The notes beneath the pieces are model-generated. The model saw only the letters and a program-made list of their open reading frames with translations. It had not been told where the DNA came from and did no database searches. This document shows, in pieces, positions 37,130 to 45,620 of a stretch of DNA of 64,000 bases (positions within the stretch are counted from its first letter, which is position 1; every line of letters begins with the position of its first letter). Source of the DNA: Rikenella sp031551865. GTDB taxonomy: Bacteria > Bacteroidota > Bacteroidia > Bacteroidales > Rikenellaceae. The translations under genes and the position numbers were made by a program. The stretch covers positions 26,241 through 90,240 of the forward strand of contig JAVBMY010000009.1 in the NCBI GenBank assembly GCA_031551865.1, written 5' to 3'.

Positions 37130-38218
37130 ATGAGATACAAACGCATCGTCGTCAAAATAGGGAGCAACGTGCTCACGCGGCCCGACCGCACGCTCGACAT
37201 CTCGCGCATGTCGATCCTGGTCGACCAGCTTGCCGAATTGCATCGTTCGGGCGTCGAGTTATTGGTCGTTTCGTCCGGGGCCGTTGCTTCGGGACGCAGC
37301 GAACTGCCCGCAAAAGCCGCTCAGAAAATGGACGCCGTGGCTTCGCGGCAGCTCTTTTCGGCCGTCGGACAGGCCAAGCTCATCAACCGCTACTACGACC
37401 TCTTCCGCGAACACGGCATCGTCTGCGGGCAGGTGCTCACCACCAAAGAGAGTTTCGGCACCCGCACCCACTACCTCAACCAGCGCAACTGCCTCGAAAC
37501 CATGCTCGACAGCGGCGTGGTACCCATCATCAACGAGAACGACACCATTTCGGTGACCGAACTGATGTTCACCGACAACGACGAACTGTCGGGGCTCATC
37601 GCCTCGATGACCGGGGCCGACGCACTGGTCATCCTAAGCAACGTCGACGGATTGTACGATGGAGACCCGGCACACCCCGAATCGCGGGTGATCCGCGAGA
37701 TCGTGCCCGGCAAGCGCGACGTGTCGGAGTATGTGGTGGCTTCGCGCTCATCGTTCGGGCGCGGTGGGATGGCCACCAAGAGCCGCATCGCGGGCAAAGT
37801 GGCCGACCAGGGCATCGAGGTGATCATCGCCAACGGCCGACGCGACGACATATTGACCGCACTGACCTCGGGCTCTCCCGATGTAATATGTACGCGTTTT
37901 GTGGCTTCGGAACACGGCCCGTCGAGTCTGAAAAAATGGATCGCCCACTCCGACGGCTTTGCTCAAGGAGCTATCCGTATCAACCAGGGGGCGCTCGAAG
38001 CGCTCCGGAAGCCCTTGGCTACCAGCCTGTTGCCCGTCGGCGCGACCGCCATTGAAGGGGATTTCGAAAAAGACGACATTGTACGCATCCTCGGCCCCGA
38101 CGGTTCGGAAATCGGTATCGGCCGGGTGGCCTTCGACAGCAGCAAAGCCCGTGAACTTGTCGGTGCCAAGGGTGCCAAACCGCTGATCCACTATGACTAC
38201 CTATTCCTGGAAAATTAA
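37130..38218 (+). CDS. proB: Glutamate 5-kinase
   Basis: Phosphorylates glutamate, the committed and feedback-regulated step of proline synthesis. The 362-aa protein has the amino-acid-kinase start RIVVKIGSNVLT, the substrate loops VSSGAVASGR and INENDTIS, the GRGGMATKSRIA region, and a C-terminal PUA domain (about residues 275-350). It is followed by proA 59 bp later. Confidence 0.95.
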   Translation: MRYKRIVVKIGSNVLTRPDRTLDISRMSILVDQLAELHRSGVELLVVSSGAVASGRSELPAKAAQKMDAVASRQLFSAVGQAKLINRYYDLFREHGIVCGQVLTTKESFGTRTHYLNQRNCLETMLDSGVVPIINENDTISVTELMFTDNDELSGLIASMTGADALVILSNVDGLYDGDPAHPESRVIREIVPGKRDVSEYVVASRSSFGRGGMATKSRIAGKVADQGIEVIIANGRRDDILTALTSGSPDVICTRFVASEHGPSSLKKWIAHSDGFAQGAIRINQGALEALRKPLATSLLPVGATAIEGDFEKDDIVRILGPDGSEIGIGRVAFDSSKARELVGAKGAKPLIHYDYLFLEN

Positions 38219-38230
38219 GTAACCACTGTC

Positions 38231-38256
38231 ACCCTTCGCTGGCGCTCAGGATGACA
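38231..38256. repeat. Half-site of the TGTCATCC-type intergenic repeat
   Basis: ACCCTTCGCTGGCGCTCAGG ends in ATGACA, the complement of TGTCATCCTGAGC. Only one arm is present, between proB and proA. Confidence 0.55.
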
Positions 38257-38277
38257 TTGTCAAAAGCATAAAGAATA

Positions 38278-39531
38278 ATGCGAAACGACTACATATCCTT
38301 TTTTGAAGCTGCACGCCTCGCCGGACGGGAGTTGAACCTGCTCTCCGGCGATAAGATAAACGCCGTATTGCTGGCCGTGGCCGATGCATTGGAGCGGGAA
38401 ACCGAAACGATTCTCGCAGCCAACGCCGCCGACCTGATGCTGATGCCACAGGACGACCCACAGTACGACCGCCTGCTATTGACCCCGGAACGCATCCGCG
38501 GCATGGCCGGCGACATGCGCAATGTGGCGTGCCTGCCCTCACCACTCGGGCATACATTGAGCCATACCGTACGCCCCAACGGCATGCGGATCGACAAGGT
38601 GAGCGTGCCGTTCGGAGTGATCGGCGTCATCTACGAAGCCAGGCCGAACGTCAGTTGCGACGTCTTCGCCCTCTGCTTCAAAACCGGAAACGCCTCGCTG
38701 CTGAAGGGCAGCCAAAGCGCCGCGAATTCTAACCGCGCCATCGTCAAACTGATCCGGGACGTGCTCTCAGCCCAAAAAGTAAATCCCGACAGCGTGATCC
38801 TGCTGCCCTCAGACCGCGCGGCCACCGATGCAATGTTGCATGCCGTCGGCTATGTCGACCTGGTGATCCCGCGCGGCAGCGCCTCTCTGATCGAACATGT
38901 GCGCAACAACGCCCGCGTCCCGGTCATCGAAACGGGGGCAGGCATTTGCCACACCTATTTCGACTGCAGCGGCAACGCAGAAAAAGGCGCGGGCATCGTA
39001 TTCAATGCCAAGACCCGCCGGGTGAGCGTCTGCAACGCGCTCGACTGCCTGCTGGTACACCATGAGCGATTGGACGACCTTCCTGTCCTGTGCTCACAAT
39101 TGGCCGAAAAAAACGTAACGATTTATGCCGATCCGGATTCGTTCGCCGCTTTGGAAGGGCACTACCCTTCCGGATGGCTCGCCCAGGCCACGCCCGAAAG
39201 CTACGGTACCGAATTCCTCGACTACAAGATGGCCGTGAAATGCGTCGGCAGCCTCGACGAAACCCTGCAGCACATCGCCCGGCACAGCTCGGGGCACAGC
39301 GAGGCAATCATCACCGAGGATGCGAGCGCCGCCGAAACATTTACCCGGAGCGTCGATGCAGCCTGTGTCTACGTGAACGTGTCGACCGCCTTTACCGATG
39401 GGGCGCAGTTCGGCCTCGGAGCCGAAATCGGCATCAGCACCCAGAAACTGCACGCCCGTGGCCCCATGGGACTCGCCGAGTTGACCACTTACAAATACAT
39501 CATCCGCGGCGAAGGGCAAATACGCGAGTAA
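38278..39531 (+). CDS. proA: Gamma-glutamyl phosphate reductase
   Basis: NADPH-dependent reduction of glutamyl phosphate to the semialdehyde. The 417-aa protein is of the aldehyde-dehydrogenase fold, with FGVIGVIYEARPNVSCDV, LLKGSQSAANSNRAIV, PRGSASLIEHVRNNARVPVIETGAGICHTY and the catalytic Cys in SVCNALDCLLV. With proB and proC it completes proline synthesis from glutamate in this window. Confidence 0.96.
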   Translation: MRNDYISFFEAARLAGRELNLLSGDKINAVLLAVADALERETETILAANAADLMLMPQDDPQYDRLLLTPERIRGMAGDMRNVACLPSPLGHTLSHTVRPNGMRIDKVSVPFGVIGVIYEARPNVSCDVFALCFKTGNASLLKGSQSAANSNRAIVKLIRDVLSAQKVNPDSVILLPSDRAATDAMLHAVGYVDLVIPRGSASLIEHVRNNARVPVIETGAGICHTYFDCSGNAEKGAGIVFNAKTRRVSVCNALDCLLVHHERLDDLPVLCSQLAEKNVTIYADPDSFAALEGHYPSGWLAQATPESYGTEFLDYKMAVKCVGSLDETLQHIARHSSGHSEAIITEDASAAETFTRSVDAACVYVNVSTAFTDGAQFGLGAEIGISTQKLHARGPMGLAELTTYKYIIRGEGQIRE

Positions 39532-39593
39532 CCCAAAAAGAATGTCAGTGCAAAGGCCTAACCCGAAGCAACCCTCAATTTCACTTGGGGTGA

Positions 39594-39636
39594 GAGGTTG
39601 CCTCCTCGCTCGCTACACCCACTCCTCGCAATGACG
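39594..39636. repeat. GTCATTGCGAGG-type intergenic repeat, degenerate
   Basis: GAGGTTGCCTCCTCGCTCGC followed by ACTCCTCGCAATGACGA; the latter is the complement of the arm seen at 42116. Confidence 0.5.
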
Positions 39637-39670
39637 AAGAAGATGTCACAGACAAATCCGACTTTTTTCA

Positions 39671-39678
39671 TATCTTTG
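39671..39678 (+). promoter_or_regulatory. Promoter -7 element of tmRNA
   Basis: TATCTTTG, 66 nt upstream of the mature tmRNA 5' end. A TTTG -33 box is not evident. Confidence 0.6.
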
Positions 39679-39743
39679 CAATCCGTTCCTGCGGCATCAT
39701 GGCAACAAAATTGCCGCATATAACGTTATCTACCTATACACTT

Positions 39744-40145
39744 GGGGCTGACCGGTTTTGACAGCGGGACAAGTCTTGAAGTAAGCATGCCGAGGGTTGG
39801 AAGCAGCCTCGTAAATCTGAACTTTCACAACTACAAATGGCAATAATAGCTATCAACTCGCTGCCTAATTTTACTAAGTAAAATTGCTTAATCCGCCCGG
39901 CCAAGGTGCCGGACCGACGAGTACCCAGCCGCGCGGACGTATTCTCTTTTGTCCGCCAGGCACCGGGTATCAACACTAAAGAGATAGGCCCCGCACGCCC
40001 GTGGGCGCGGGCCGAGATTCAGCGGGATAAGGCCCCGGCTTGGTTGTTTTCCACCTGGCCCCGGCACGAAAATCAAGGAAAAATAAGCATGTAGAAAGCC
40101 TCGTGGCTGCTCGTTTGGACGAGGGTTCAACTCCCTCCAGCTCCA
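39744..40145 (+). ncRNA. ssrA: Transfer-messenger RNA (tmRNA)
   Basis: Rescues stalled ribosomes by adding a degradation tag. The 5' GGGGCTG (39744) pairs with CAGCTCC at the 3' end (40138-40144), forming the tRNA-like acceptor; the T-arm GGGTTCAACTCCC is at 40123 onward. The tag frame is read from GGC at 39839: Gly-Asn-Asn-Ser-Tyr-Gln-Leu-Ala-Ala then TAA at 39866, ending in the LAA that ClpXP recognises. The pseudoknot-rich middle has GC-rich stems. CCA is not encoded. ClpXP is encoded at 18960-20884. Confidence 0.95.
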
Positions 40146-40146
40146 C

Positions 40147-40184
40147 AAAGCGCTGTAATTCTCTGAATTACAGCGCTTTTATTA
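40147..40184 (+). terminator. Terminator of tmRNA
   Basis: A perfect 15-bp stem AAAGCGCTGTAATTC (40147-40161) with GAATTACAGCGCTTT (40165-40179), loop TCT, then TATTAATT. Confidence 0.92.
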
Positions 40185-40319
40185 ATTGATCCACTCGGCT
40201 ATTCCGTCTATTTCCTGACTATCAGTCATTTCACCCGGTTTCCACACCTCTCCTTCTTCTGTACAGAGAAATGAAATGTAGTTCGACGGAAAGAACCACA
40301 GGATCTTTATGGGGTACAT
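40182..40319 (-). CDS. Possible 45-residue protein downstream of the sulfatase
   Basis: An open frame from ATG 40319 to TAA 40182, beginning 8 nt after the sulfatase stop on the same strand. It opens MYPIKILWFFPSNYISFLC (hydrophobic) and ends acidic (TDSQEIDGIAEWIN). Position suggests cotranscription with the sulfatase. Nothing in it identifies a family. Its end touches the tmRNA terminator. It could be chance. Confidence 0.35.
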   Translation of the reverse strand: MYPIKILWFFPSNYISFLCTEEGEVWKPGEMTDSQEIDGIAEWIN

Positions 40320-40327
40320 CTAAAACA

Positions 40328-41935
40328 TCAATACTCGTCCACTTGTAAATCGTCGCGGAATTGGTTCAACTGCTGTTGCAGGCGGGCGGTGATCTTCCCG
40401 TATCCGGGTTGGCCGTAGAGGTTGTTCATTTCGGCGAGGTCGCTCCGCAGGTCGTAGAGTTCACTGTAATCGGCATCCTGCCCGGCATCCTTGTCGTAGC
40501 CCTTGCCGTAGAAATGTATCAGCTTGTAGCGCCCGTCGCTCACACCGTCGTGGCGACGCACATAATGCACGGCAGGATAATCGTAATAGTGGTAGTAGAG
40601 ATATTCGCGCCAATCTTTTGGTGTTTTGCCGCCGAACAGGGCGGTCAGCGGACGGCCGGACATCTCCTGGGGTACGGCGATCCCGGCCAGGTCGAGGAAC
40701 GTGGGCGCATAGTCGATGTTCTGTACTAACGCGTCGTTCACCGATCCGGCTTTTATGTGCGAAGGATAGCACACGATGAGTGGCGTGCGGAACGATTCTT
40801 CGTACATGAACCGCTTGTCGAACCAGCCGTGCTCGCCCATGTAGAAACCCTGGTCGGAAGTGTAGACGATGATCGTGTTCTCCGTCAGCCCCTCGGCTTC
40901 GAGGTAGTCGAGCAGACGCCCCACCTGCTCGTCGACGCTTTTGATGCAGCGCATGTAGTCGCGAATGTAGCGCTGGTATTTCCACTTTACCAGCTCTTCG
41001 GGCGACAGACCGGCGTCCAGCATCCGGCGGTTCGAAGGACCGTAGGCCGCATGCCAGACCGCCTGTTGCTCCGGGGTCAGGCGGCTCATGATGTATTTCC
41101 AGCCGTCGGACTGATTTTCGCGCCGGTAGGCCGGATCGGTTTTCAGTTCGTCCACCTTCAGGTCGTAAATCATGGTCATGTCCTTGTCGACGCTCATCTG
41201 TTGGGTATGGGCCGCGGAACCGCGCGTGGCGTAATCGTCATAGAAGTTCGCCGGCATCGGGAACTCAACGTCTTCGTAGAGCGTCAGGTATTGCAGGGCC
41301 GGCATCCAGTTACGGTGCGGTGCCTTGTGGTGCACCAGCAGGCAGAATGGGCGCGACGGGTCGCGGTTTTCGAGGAACTCCAGCGAATGGTCGGTGATCC
41401 GTTCGGTCACATACCCTTCCTCGCGGACGTATTTTCCCCCACTGTCCGGAGTGCGGAACGTGGGGTTGTAATAGTCGCCCTGGTCGTTCAGCACACAGAA
41501 ATAATCGAACCCCTTAGGCTCACACTGCAAATGCCACTTGCCCACCACACCGGTCTGGTAGCCGCTGGCCTGCAACAGTTCGCTGAAGAACGTGCGGGTC
41601 GAATCGATCCCCCGGCCAAGCATACGCTGGCCGTTTTGGTGACTGTAGAGGCCCGTCATCAGGCAGGCGCGGCTGGGGGTGGAGAGCGAATTCTCGACAT
41701 AGGCCCGGGTAAACAGCATGCCGTTCCGTGCCAACCGGTCGATATTTGGCGTGGGTGCCTGGCGCGACAAAGGATGCCCATAGGCGCTGATCGCCTGGTA
41801 CGAGTGGTCATCGCACATGATGTAGACAATATTCGGGCATTCTGCGGGTTGCGGCTGTTTAGGCGCTTTGCCCGAAGCCGAAGCGGGAACGGCCGCGGCC
41901 ACAGCCAGAATACCGGAGGCGGTAATGTGTTTCAT
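40328..41935 (-). CDS. Exported sulfatase (Ser-type, family S1)
   Basis: Removes sulfate from a glycan, probably host mucin or glycosaminoglycan. From ATG 41935 the protein is 535 aa with a signal peptide (1-22). The active-site motif STPSR (S85-R89) uses Ser, so it needs an anaerobic sulfatase-maturing radical-SAM enzyme to form formylglycine; none is in the window. Metal ligands are seen in CDDHSYQAISAYG (D42, D43) and YTSDQGFYMGEHGWFDKR. The DDHSYQAISAYG block resembles N-acetylglucosamine-6-sulfatases (subfamily S1_11), a cautious guess. An ATG at 42040 would add 35 residues ahead of the signal peptide. Confidence 0.93.
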   Translation of the reverse strand: MKHITASGILAVAAAVPASASGKAPKQPQPAECPNIVYIMCDDHSYQAISAYGHPLSRQAPTPNIDRLARNGMLFTRAYVENSLSTPSRACLMTGLYSHQNGQRMLGRGIDSTRTFFSELLQASGYQTGVVGKWHLQCEPKGFDYFCVLNDQGDYYNPTFRTPDSGGKYVREEGYVTERITDHSLEFLENRDPSRPFCLLVHHKAPHRNWMPALQYLTLYEDVEFPMPANFYDDYATRGSAAHTQQMSVDKDMTMIYDLKVDELKTDPAYRRENQSDGWKYIMSRLTPEQQAVWHAAYGPSNRRMLDAGLSPEELVKWKYQRYIRDYMRCIKSVDEQVGRLLDYLEAEGLTENTIIVYTSDQGFYMGEHGWFDKRFMYEESFRTPLIVCYPSHIKAGSVNDALVQNIDYAPTFLDLAGIAVPQEMSGRPLTALFGGKTPKDWREYLYYHYYDYPAVHYVRRHDGVSDGRYKLIHFYGKGYDKDAGQDADYSELYDLRSDLAEMNNLYGQPGYGKITARLQQQLNQFRDDLQVDEY

Positions 41936-42090
41936 AACTAAATTTAAGTTGGCAATTATATACTCTTTGCTGTCGCCCCGGCACCCATTCCCCAAACGCA
42001 TGTAACAAGTTACGCGCACGGGTCGAGGATTGCACTGCAACCCGAGTTTGTGTAAATGGATATATAATTGCCTCTAAGTTTTACGGTTAA

Positions 42091-42098
42091 CAAAGATA
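42091..42098 (-). promoter_or_regulatory. Likely sulfatase promoter (-7 element)
   Basis: TATCTTTG on the minus strand (42098 to 42091) gives a 5' leader of about 150 nt before the sulfatase start at 41935. Confidence 0.5.
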
Positions 42099-42115
42099 GT
42101 CAAATCCAGCGCTTA

Positions 42116-42204
42116 TCGTCATTGCGAGGAGCCCCGCGACAAAGCAATCTCCCGGCTCTAAGAGAGGGAAGATTGCTCCGACTTTTCAAGCCCCGCAATG
42201 ACGA
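42116..42204. repeat. Intergenic imperfect palindrome, GTCATTGCGAGG type
   Basis: Left arm TCGTCATTGCGAGGAGCC...AAGCAATCT (42116-42150) and right arm AGATTGCTCC...CCGCAATGACGA (42170-42204) are imperfect complements. It is a distinct subfamily from the TGTCATCC type; a degenerate copy is at 39594. Confidence 0.75.
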
Positions 42205-42270
42205 GGATGTGTTGTGGCAATAAAAGCACGCAATCTCCTTATTTTTACTATCTTCGCTCCCGCAAAACAC

Positions 42271-42870
42271 ATGGAACTCATCGAGAAATATTTTCCGTCG
42301 CTCACCCCGCGCCAACGCGAACAATTCGAAGCACTTCCCGCTCTCTACAAGGAGTGGAACGCCCGCATCAACGTCGTTTCGCGCAAGGACATCGACGAGA
42401 TCGGACAGCGGCACATCCTGCATTCGCTGGCCATCGCCCGCACCGGGCTGATCGTGCCCGGCGAAAGCGTGCTCGACATAGGGTGCGGCGGCGGATTCCC
42501 CGGGATTCCGCTGGCCATTTTCTATCCCGACGTGCAATTCACCATGATCGATTCGATCGGCAAAAAGATCCGCGTAGTCGAAGAGATCGCCAAGGCCGTG
42601 GGACTGGCCAATGTCACTCCAATCAACGGCCGTTGCGAAGAGGTCGCCGGACGCTACGACTGGGTGGTGAGCCGCGCCGTGGCCGAACTCCGCATGCTGG
42701 TCGGCTGGGCATGGAACAAGACGATCCGCGGCATGATATGCCTCAAAGGCGGCGACCTCGGCGACGAAATCAGGTCCGCCAATCGCCGTACAGAGGAGTA
42801 CCCCATCAGCGACTGGTTCGCCGAGCCGTTCTTTGAGACCAAAAAAGTACTGGTCCTGTCGAAGAAATAA
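42271..42870 (+). CDS. rsmG: 16S rRNA (guanine527-N7)-methyltransferase RsmG
   Basis: Methylates G527 of 16S rRNA using S-adenosylmethionine. From ATG 42271 (MELIEKYFPSLT) the protein is 199 aa. The N-terminal helix YKEWNARINVVSRKDIDEIGQRHILHSL and the SAM motif VLDIGCGGGFPGIPLAI are hallmarks, followed by DSIGKKIRVVEEIAK and VSRAVAEL. The upstream TATCTTCG is a near-match promoter. Confidence 0.94.
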   Translation: MELIEKYFPSLTPRQREQFEALPALYKEWNARINVVSRKDIDEIGQRHILHSLAIARTGLIVPGESVLDIGCGGGFPGIPLAIFYPDVQFTMIDSIGKKIRVVEEIAKAVGLANVTPINGRCEEVAGRYDWVVSRAVAELRMLVGWAWNKTIRGMICLKGGDLGDEIRSANRRTEEYPISDWFAEPFFETKKVLVLSKK

Positions 42871-42907
42871 GGCGATTGATCCTGTTGTTTCAATTTGCAA
42901 ATAAATA

Positions 42908-42938
42908 TTTGTAACAAACCAAAAAATCCTTACCTTTG
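42908..42938 (+). promoter_or_regulatory. Consensus promoter of rpmH
   Basis: TTTG at 42908-42911, 19-nt spacer, TACCTTTG at 42931-42938, an exact match to the Bacteroidetes pattern; 68 nt before the L34 start. Confidence 0.85.
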
Positions 42939-43006
42939 CGACTCGTTTGGTGAGGGTAATCCCCCGCCGATCAAACAGCGATAATTTAAGCAATCAGCAT
43001 ACCACC

Positions 43007-43162
43007 ATGAAAAGGACTTTTCAACCCTCGCAACGCAAACGAGTTAACAAACACGGTTTCCGCGAACGCATGTCGACCCCCAACGGCCGCCGCGTGCTGG
43101 CTGCCCGCCGCGCCAAAGGCCGCAAGAAACTGACCGTTTCCGACGAATTCCGCCAGGCCTAA
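43007..43162 (+). CDS. rpmH: 50S ribosomal protein L34
   Basis: A 51-aa basic ribosomal protein. MKRTFQPSQRKRVNKHGFR and MSTPNGRRVLAARRAKGRKKL match L34; ATG 43007 is the family start. The usual bacterial neighbours dnaA and rnpA are absent, which is normal in this phylum. Confidence 0.97.
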   Translation: MKRTFQPSQRKRVNKHGFRERMSTPNGRRVLAARRAKGRKKLTVSDEFRQA

Positions 43163-43206
43163 TCCGCCGCCGGACCCGCCGAGGTCCGTAAAAGCGATAC
43201 AACCCG

Positions 43207-43246
43207 CGCCCGTCAAGCCTGCCCAAGGGTTGACGGGCGTGCCTGT
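43207..43246 (+). terminator. Possible terminator of rpmH
   Basis: CGCCCGTCAA (43207-43216) pairs with TTGACGGGCG (43230-43239), followed by TGCCTGTTT. It lies directly before mqnE. Confidence 0.65.
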
Positions 43247-43274
43247 TTGCCCCCCCTGCCGAACACCGATACCG

Positions 43275-44372
43275 ATGGAATATCTTTGGAAAAATCTATC
43301 CCCCGAACTGCGCCACATCGCCTCCGACATACAACAAGGCGGACGGCTCGGCGGCGACGATGCCCTCCTGCTCTGGCACGAGGCGCCGCTCGCCCTGTTG
43401 GGAGTATTGGCCGTCGAGCGTAAACGCAAAGCAAGCGGCGATGCCGTTTTCTATAACCGCAACATCCACATCGAGCCGACCAACATCTGCATCTTCCGGT
43501 GCCGCTTCTGCTCTTACCGGCGCGAAGAAGGCGCCCCCGAGGCCTGGTACTACGACCTCGACCGCATCGAAGCTATCGCCCACGAACAACAGGGGAAGCC
43601 GATCACCGAGATCCACATCGTGGGCGGCGTGCATCCCGACCACGACCTCGGCTACTACTGCGAAATGATCCGGCGGGTGAAAAAAGCCATGCCCCGCGTA
43701 GCCGTCAAAGCCTACACCGCCGTCGAACTCCACCACATCATCACCCAAGCGGGCGTGACCCTCGAAGAAGGGCTTCGGCAACTGAAAGAGGCCGGCATGG
43801 AGGCCATTCCCGGCGGGGGTGCAGAAATCTTCGCGCCGGAAATCCGGACCAAAATCTGCCCAGAAAAACCGGACGCAGAGAAATGGCTCGACACGCACCG
43901 CACCGCCCACCGGCTCGGTATCAAGACCAACGCCACGATCCTCTACGGCCACATCGAAACCCCGGAGCACCGTATCGACCATCTCGGCCGCTTGCGGGCA
44001 CTGCAAGACGAAACCGGCGGGTTCGACGCTTTCATCCCGCTCAAATACCGCAACCTGGGCAACGACATGAGCGCCGCCGGAGAGGTGTCGCTGCCCGAAG
44101 ACCTGCGGATGATGGCCCTCAGCCGCCTCTACCTCGACAACATTGCCCACATCAAAGCCTACTGGCCCATGCTGGGCATCGAGGCCACCGAACTGGCGCT
44201 CGGTTTCGGCGCCGACGACATCGACGGCACCATTGACGATACCACAAAGATCTATTCGATGGCCGGCGCCGAAGACCAAAAACCGAGCCTTAGCACCGCC
44301 CGCATGGAAGAGCTGGTGCGCCGCGCCGGGTTCACCCCCGTGGAACGCGACACTTTTTACAACCCGATCTGA
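43275..44372 (+). CDS. mqnE: Aminodeoxyfutalosine synthase (radical SAM)
   Basis: Radical-SAM enzyme of the futalosine route to menaquinone. From ATG 43275 the protein is 365 aa. The cluster motif CIFRCRFC (CxxxCxxC) lies in HIEPTNICIFRCRFCSYRR; GGGAEIF, TNATILYGHIETPEHRIDHL and LQDETGGFDAFIPLKY match MqnE rather than the related MqnC. The route implies this organism does not use, or not only, the classical Men pathway known in Bacteroides. The stop codon's last base is the first base of a 19-bp inverted repeat. Confidence 0.9.
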   Translation: MEYLWKNLSPELRHIASDIQQGGRLGGDDALLLWHEAPLALLGVLAVERKRKASGDAVFYNRNIHIEPTNICIFRCRFCSYRREEGAPEAWYYDLDRIEAIAHEQQGKPITEIHIVGGVHPDHDLGYYCEMIRRVKKAMPRVAVKAYTAVELHHIITQAGVTLEEGLRQLKEAGMEAIPGGGAEIFAPEIRTKICPEKPDAEKWLDTHRTAHRLGIKTNATILYGHIETPEHRIDHLGRLRALQDETGGFDAFIPLKYRNLGNDMSAAGEVSLPEDLRMMALSRLYLDNIAHIKAYWPMLGIEATELALGFGADDIDGTIDDTTKIYSMAGAEDQKPSLSTARMEELVRRAGFTPVERDTFYNPI

Positions 44373-44535
44373 GAGTCTGTCTGAAATTTCCCGTTTTTGT
44401 CCTTTATGGTTCTTTTACTCCCTATTCAACCCGTTTGCTCGTTAAATTAGGAACCGCTATTTGCCTCGGCACCGGGTTGAACAGAACACAAAACAACACC
44501 CGAATAACTTCAGCAAGAAATTTCAGACAGACTCT
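44372..44535. repeat. MITE-like element with perfect 19-bp inverted termini
   Basis: AGAGTCTGTCTGAAATTTC (44372-44390) is exactly complementary to 44517-44535. A nested inner pair, TTCAACCCG (44425-44433) and CGGGTTGAA (44473-44481), is also perfect. The 164-bp interior has no open frame. No T-tract follows, and no target duplication is obvious. Confidence 0.7.
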
Positions 44536-44558
44536 AAGCCCCGCTTCTAAAAATAGCT

Positions 44559-44566
44559 TATATTTG
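44559..44566 (+). promoter_or_regulatory. Promoter -7 element abutting the PASTA protein start
   Basis: TATATTTG ends 4 nt before the ATG at 44571, so transcription would begin at or next to the start codon (leaderless mRNA). The same geometry occurs at 59005. Confidence 0.55.
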
Positions 44567-44570
44567 CGCC

Positions 44571-45620
44571 ATGTCAGCACAACCTGTAAAAAACGGCACC
44601 CCGCCCCGTAAAGGACCGCAACAGCGCCCGGCCCAACCACAACCGCCGCAAAAACCGCAACCTCCGCGGAAACCATCGTACGAAAGATACGAAAAGGCCA
44701 AAAGCGGCGCAGTGAAGTACGGCAACAAGGCTTTAGGCTTCCTGAACCGGCACATCCTGTTGCGCAACCTCGTGATGGCGCTGTGCCTGGGACTGGTTTT
44801 CGTGTTCCTGGTCAGCCTGTTTCTTAACATTTACACCCGCCACGGACAAAAGTATTTCGTGCCCGATTTCATCGGCAGCAACATGGGGCAGGCCGAAGAG
44901 CTGGCCCGCAAAGGAGACTTGCAACTCGTGGTCGTCGATTCGATCTACATGCCCGGCAAAATTCCCGGCCTGATTATCGACCAGACCCCGAAAGCCGATG
45001 CCACCGTCAAGTCCGGGCGGCGTATTCTGCTTACCGTCAACGCCTACCGCCCCAAAGCGGCCCCCATTCCCTATGTCACCGGTCTTTCGCTGCGGCAGGC
45101 CAAAAACACCCTCGAAAGCCGCGGCTTCGAGATCGAACGCATCGTCTACCGCGCCGACATGGCCACCAACAACGTACTTTCGCAAAGCTACAACGGACAA
45201 ACCATTAACAAAGGCGATAAAATAGAGGCCGAACTCGGTTCAAAAATCCTGCTTACCGTAGGCAAGAATACGAACGCCGGACTGCCCCGTATTCCGAAAG
45301 TCGTCGGGCTTACCCTGCGCGAAGCCAAAAGCCGCCTGTGGGAGATGGGCATCAACCTCGGCACCGTGCGGTTCGACAACGACGTGAAAATCCACGAGCA
45401 AGACCAGGCACGTGTCTACCGCCAGGACCCGGCCCAATTCACCCGGATCGACTTCGGCGGTAGCGTGTCGCTGTGGCTCACCACCGATAAGGATAAAGTC
45501 GGCGAAGCCTCGCGCGAGGCCGACAACCGCACCATCCCCATGGCCGAAGACGAAGACAGCACCGTCACCGATGAGATCGAAGACGAGGCTTTCACCATCG
45601 CCGATCCCCTGTCCCGCTGA
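44571..45620 (+). CDS. PASTA-domain membrane protein without kinase domain
   Basis: The 349-aa protein has a short cytoplasmic Pro/Gln/Lys-rich N-terminus (residues 10-40), one membrane helix (about 64-88) and three periplasmic PASTA repeats (about 95-165, 166-240, 242-310: YFVPDFIGSNMGQAEELARKGDLQL; IPYVTGLSLRQAKNTLESRGF; IPKVVGLTLREAKSRLWEMGI). The tail is acidic. PASTA repeats bind peptidoglycan or lipid II in other proteins; here no kinase is attached. Its stop overlaps the rluD start by one base (TGATG). Confidence 0.92.
   Translation: MSAQPVKNGTPPRKGPQQRPAQPQPPQKPQPPRKPSYERYEKAKSGAVKYGNKALGFLNRHILLRNLVMALCLGLVFVFLVSLFLNIYTRHGQKYFVPDFIGSNMGQAEELARKGDLQLVVVDSIYMPGKIPGLIIDQTPKADATVKSGRRILLTVNAYRPKAAPIPYVTGLSLRQAKNTLESRGFEIERIVYRADMATNNVLSQSYNGQTINKGDKIEAELGSKILLTVGKNTNAGLPRIPKVVGLTLREAKSRLWEMGINLGTVRFDNDVKIHEQDQARVYRQDPAQFTRIDFGGSVSLWLTTDKDKVGEASREADNRTIPMAEDEDSTVTDEIEDEAFTIADPLSR

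Noticed and set aside
40186..40327. tRNA or second RNA gene after tmRNA
   Set aside because: No cloverleaf arms were found; the stretch only holds the terminator tail and a short minus-strand frame.
44372..44535. Ordinary rho-independent terminator
   Set aside because: The arms are 126 bp apart and no T-tract follows.
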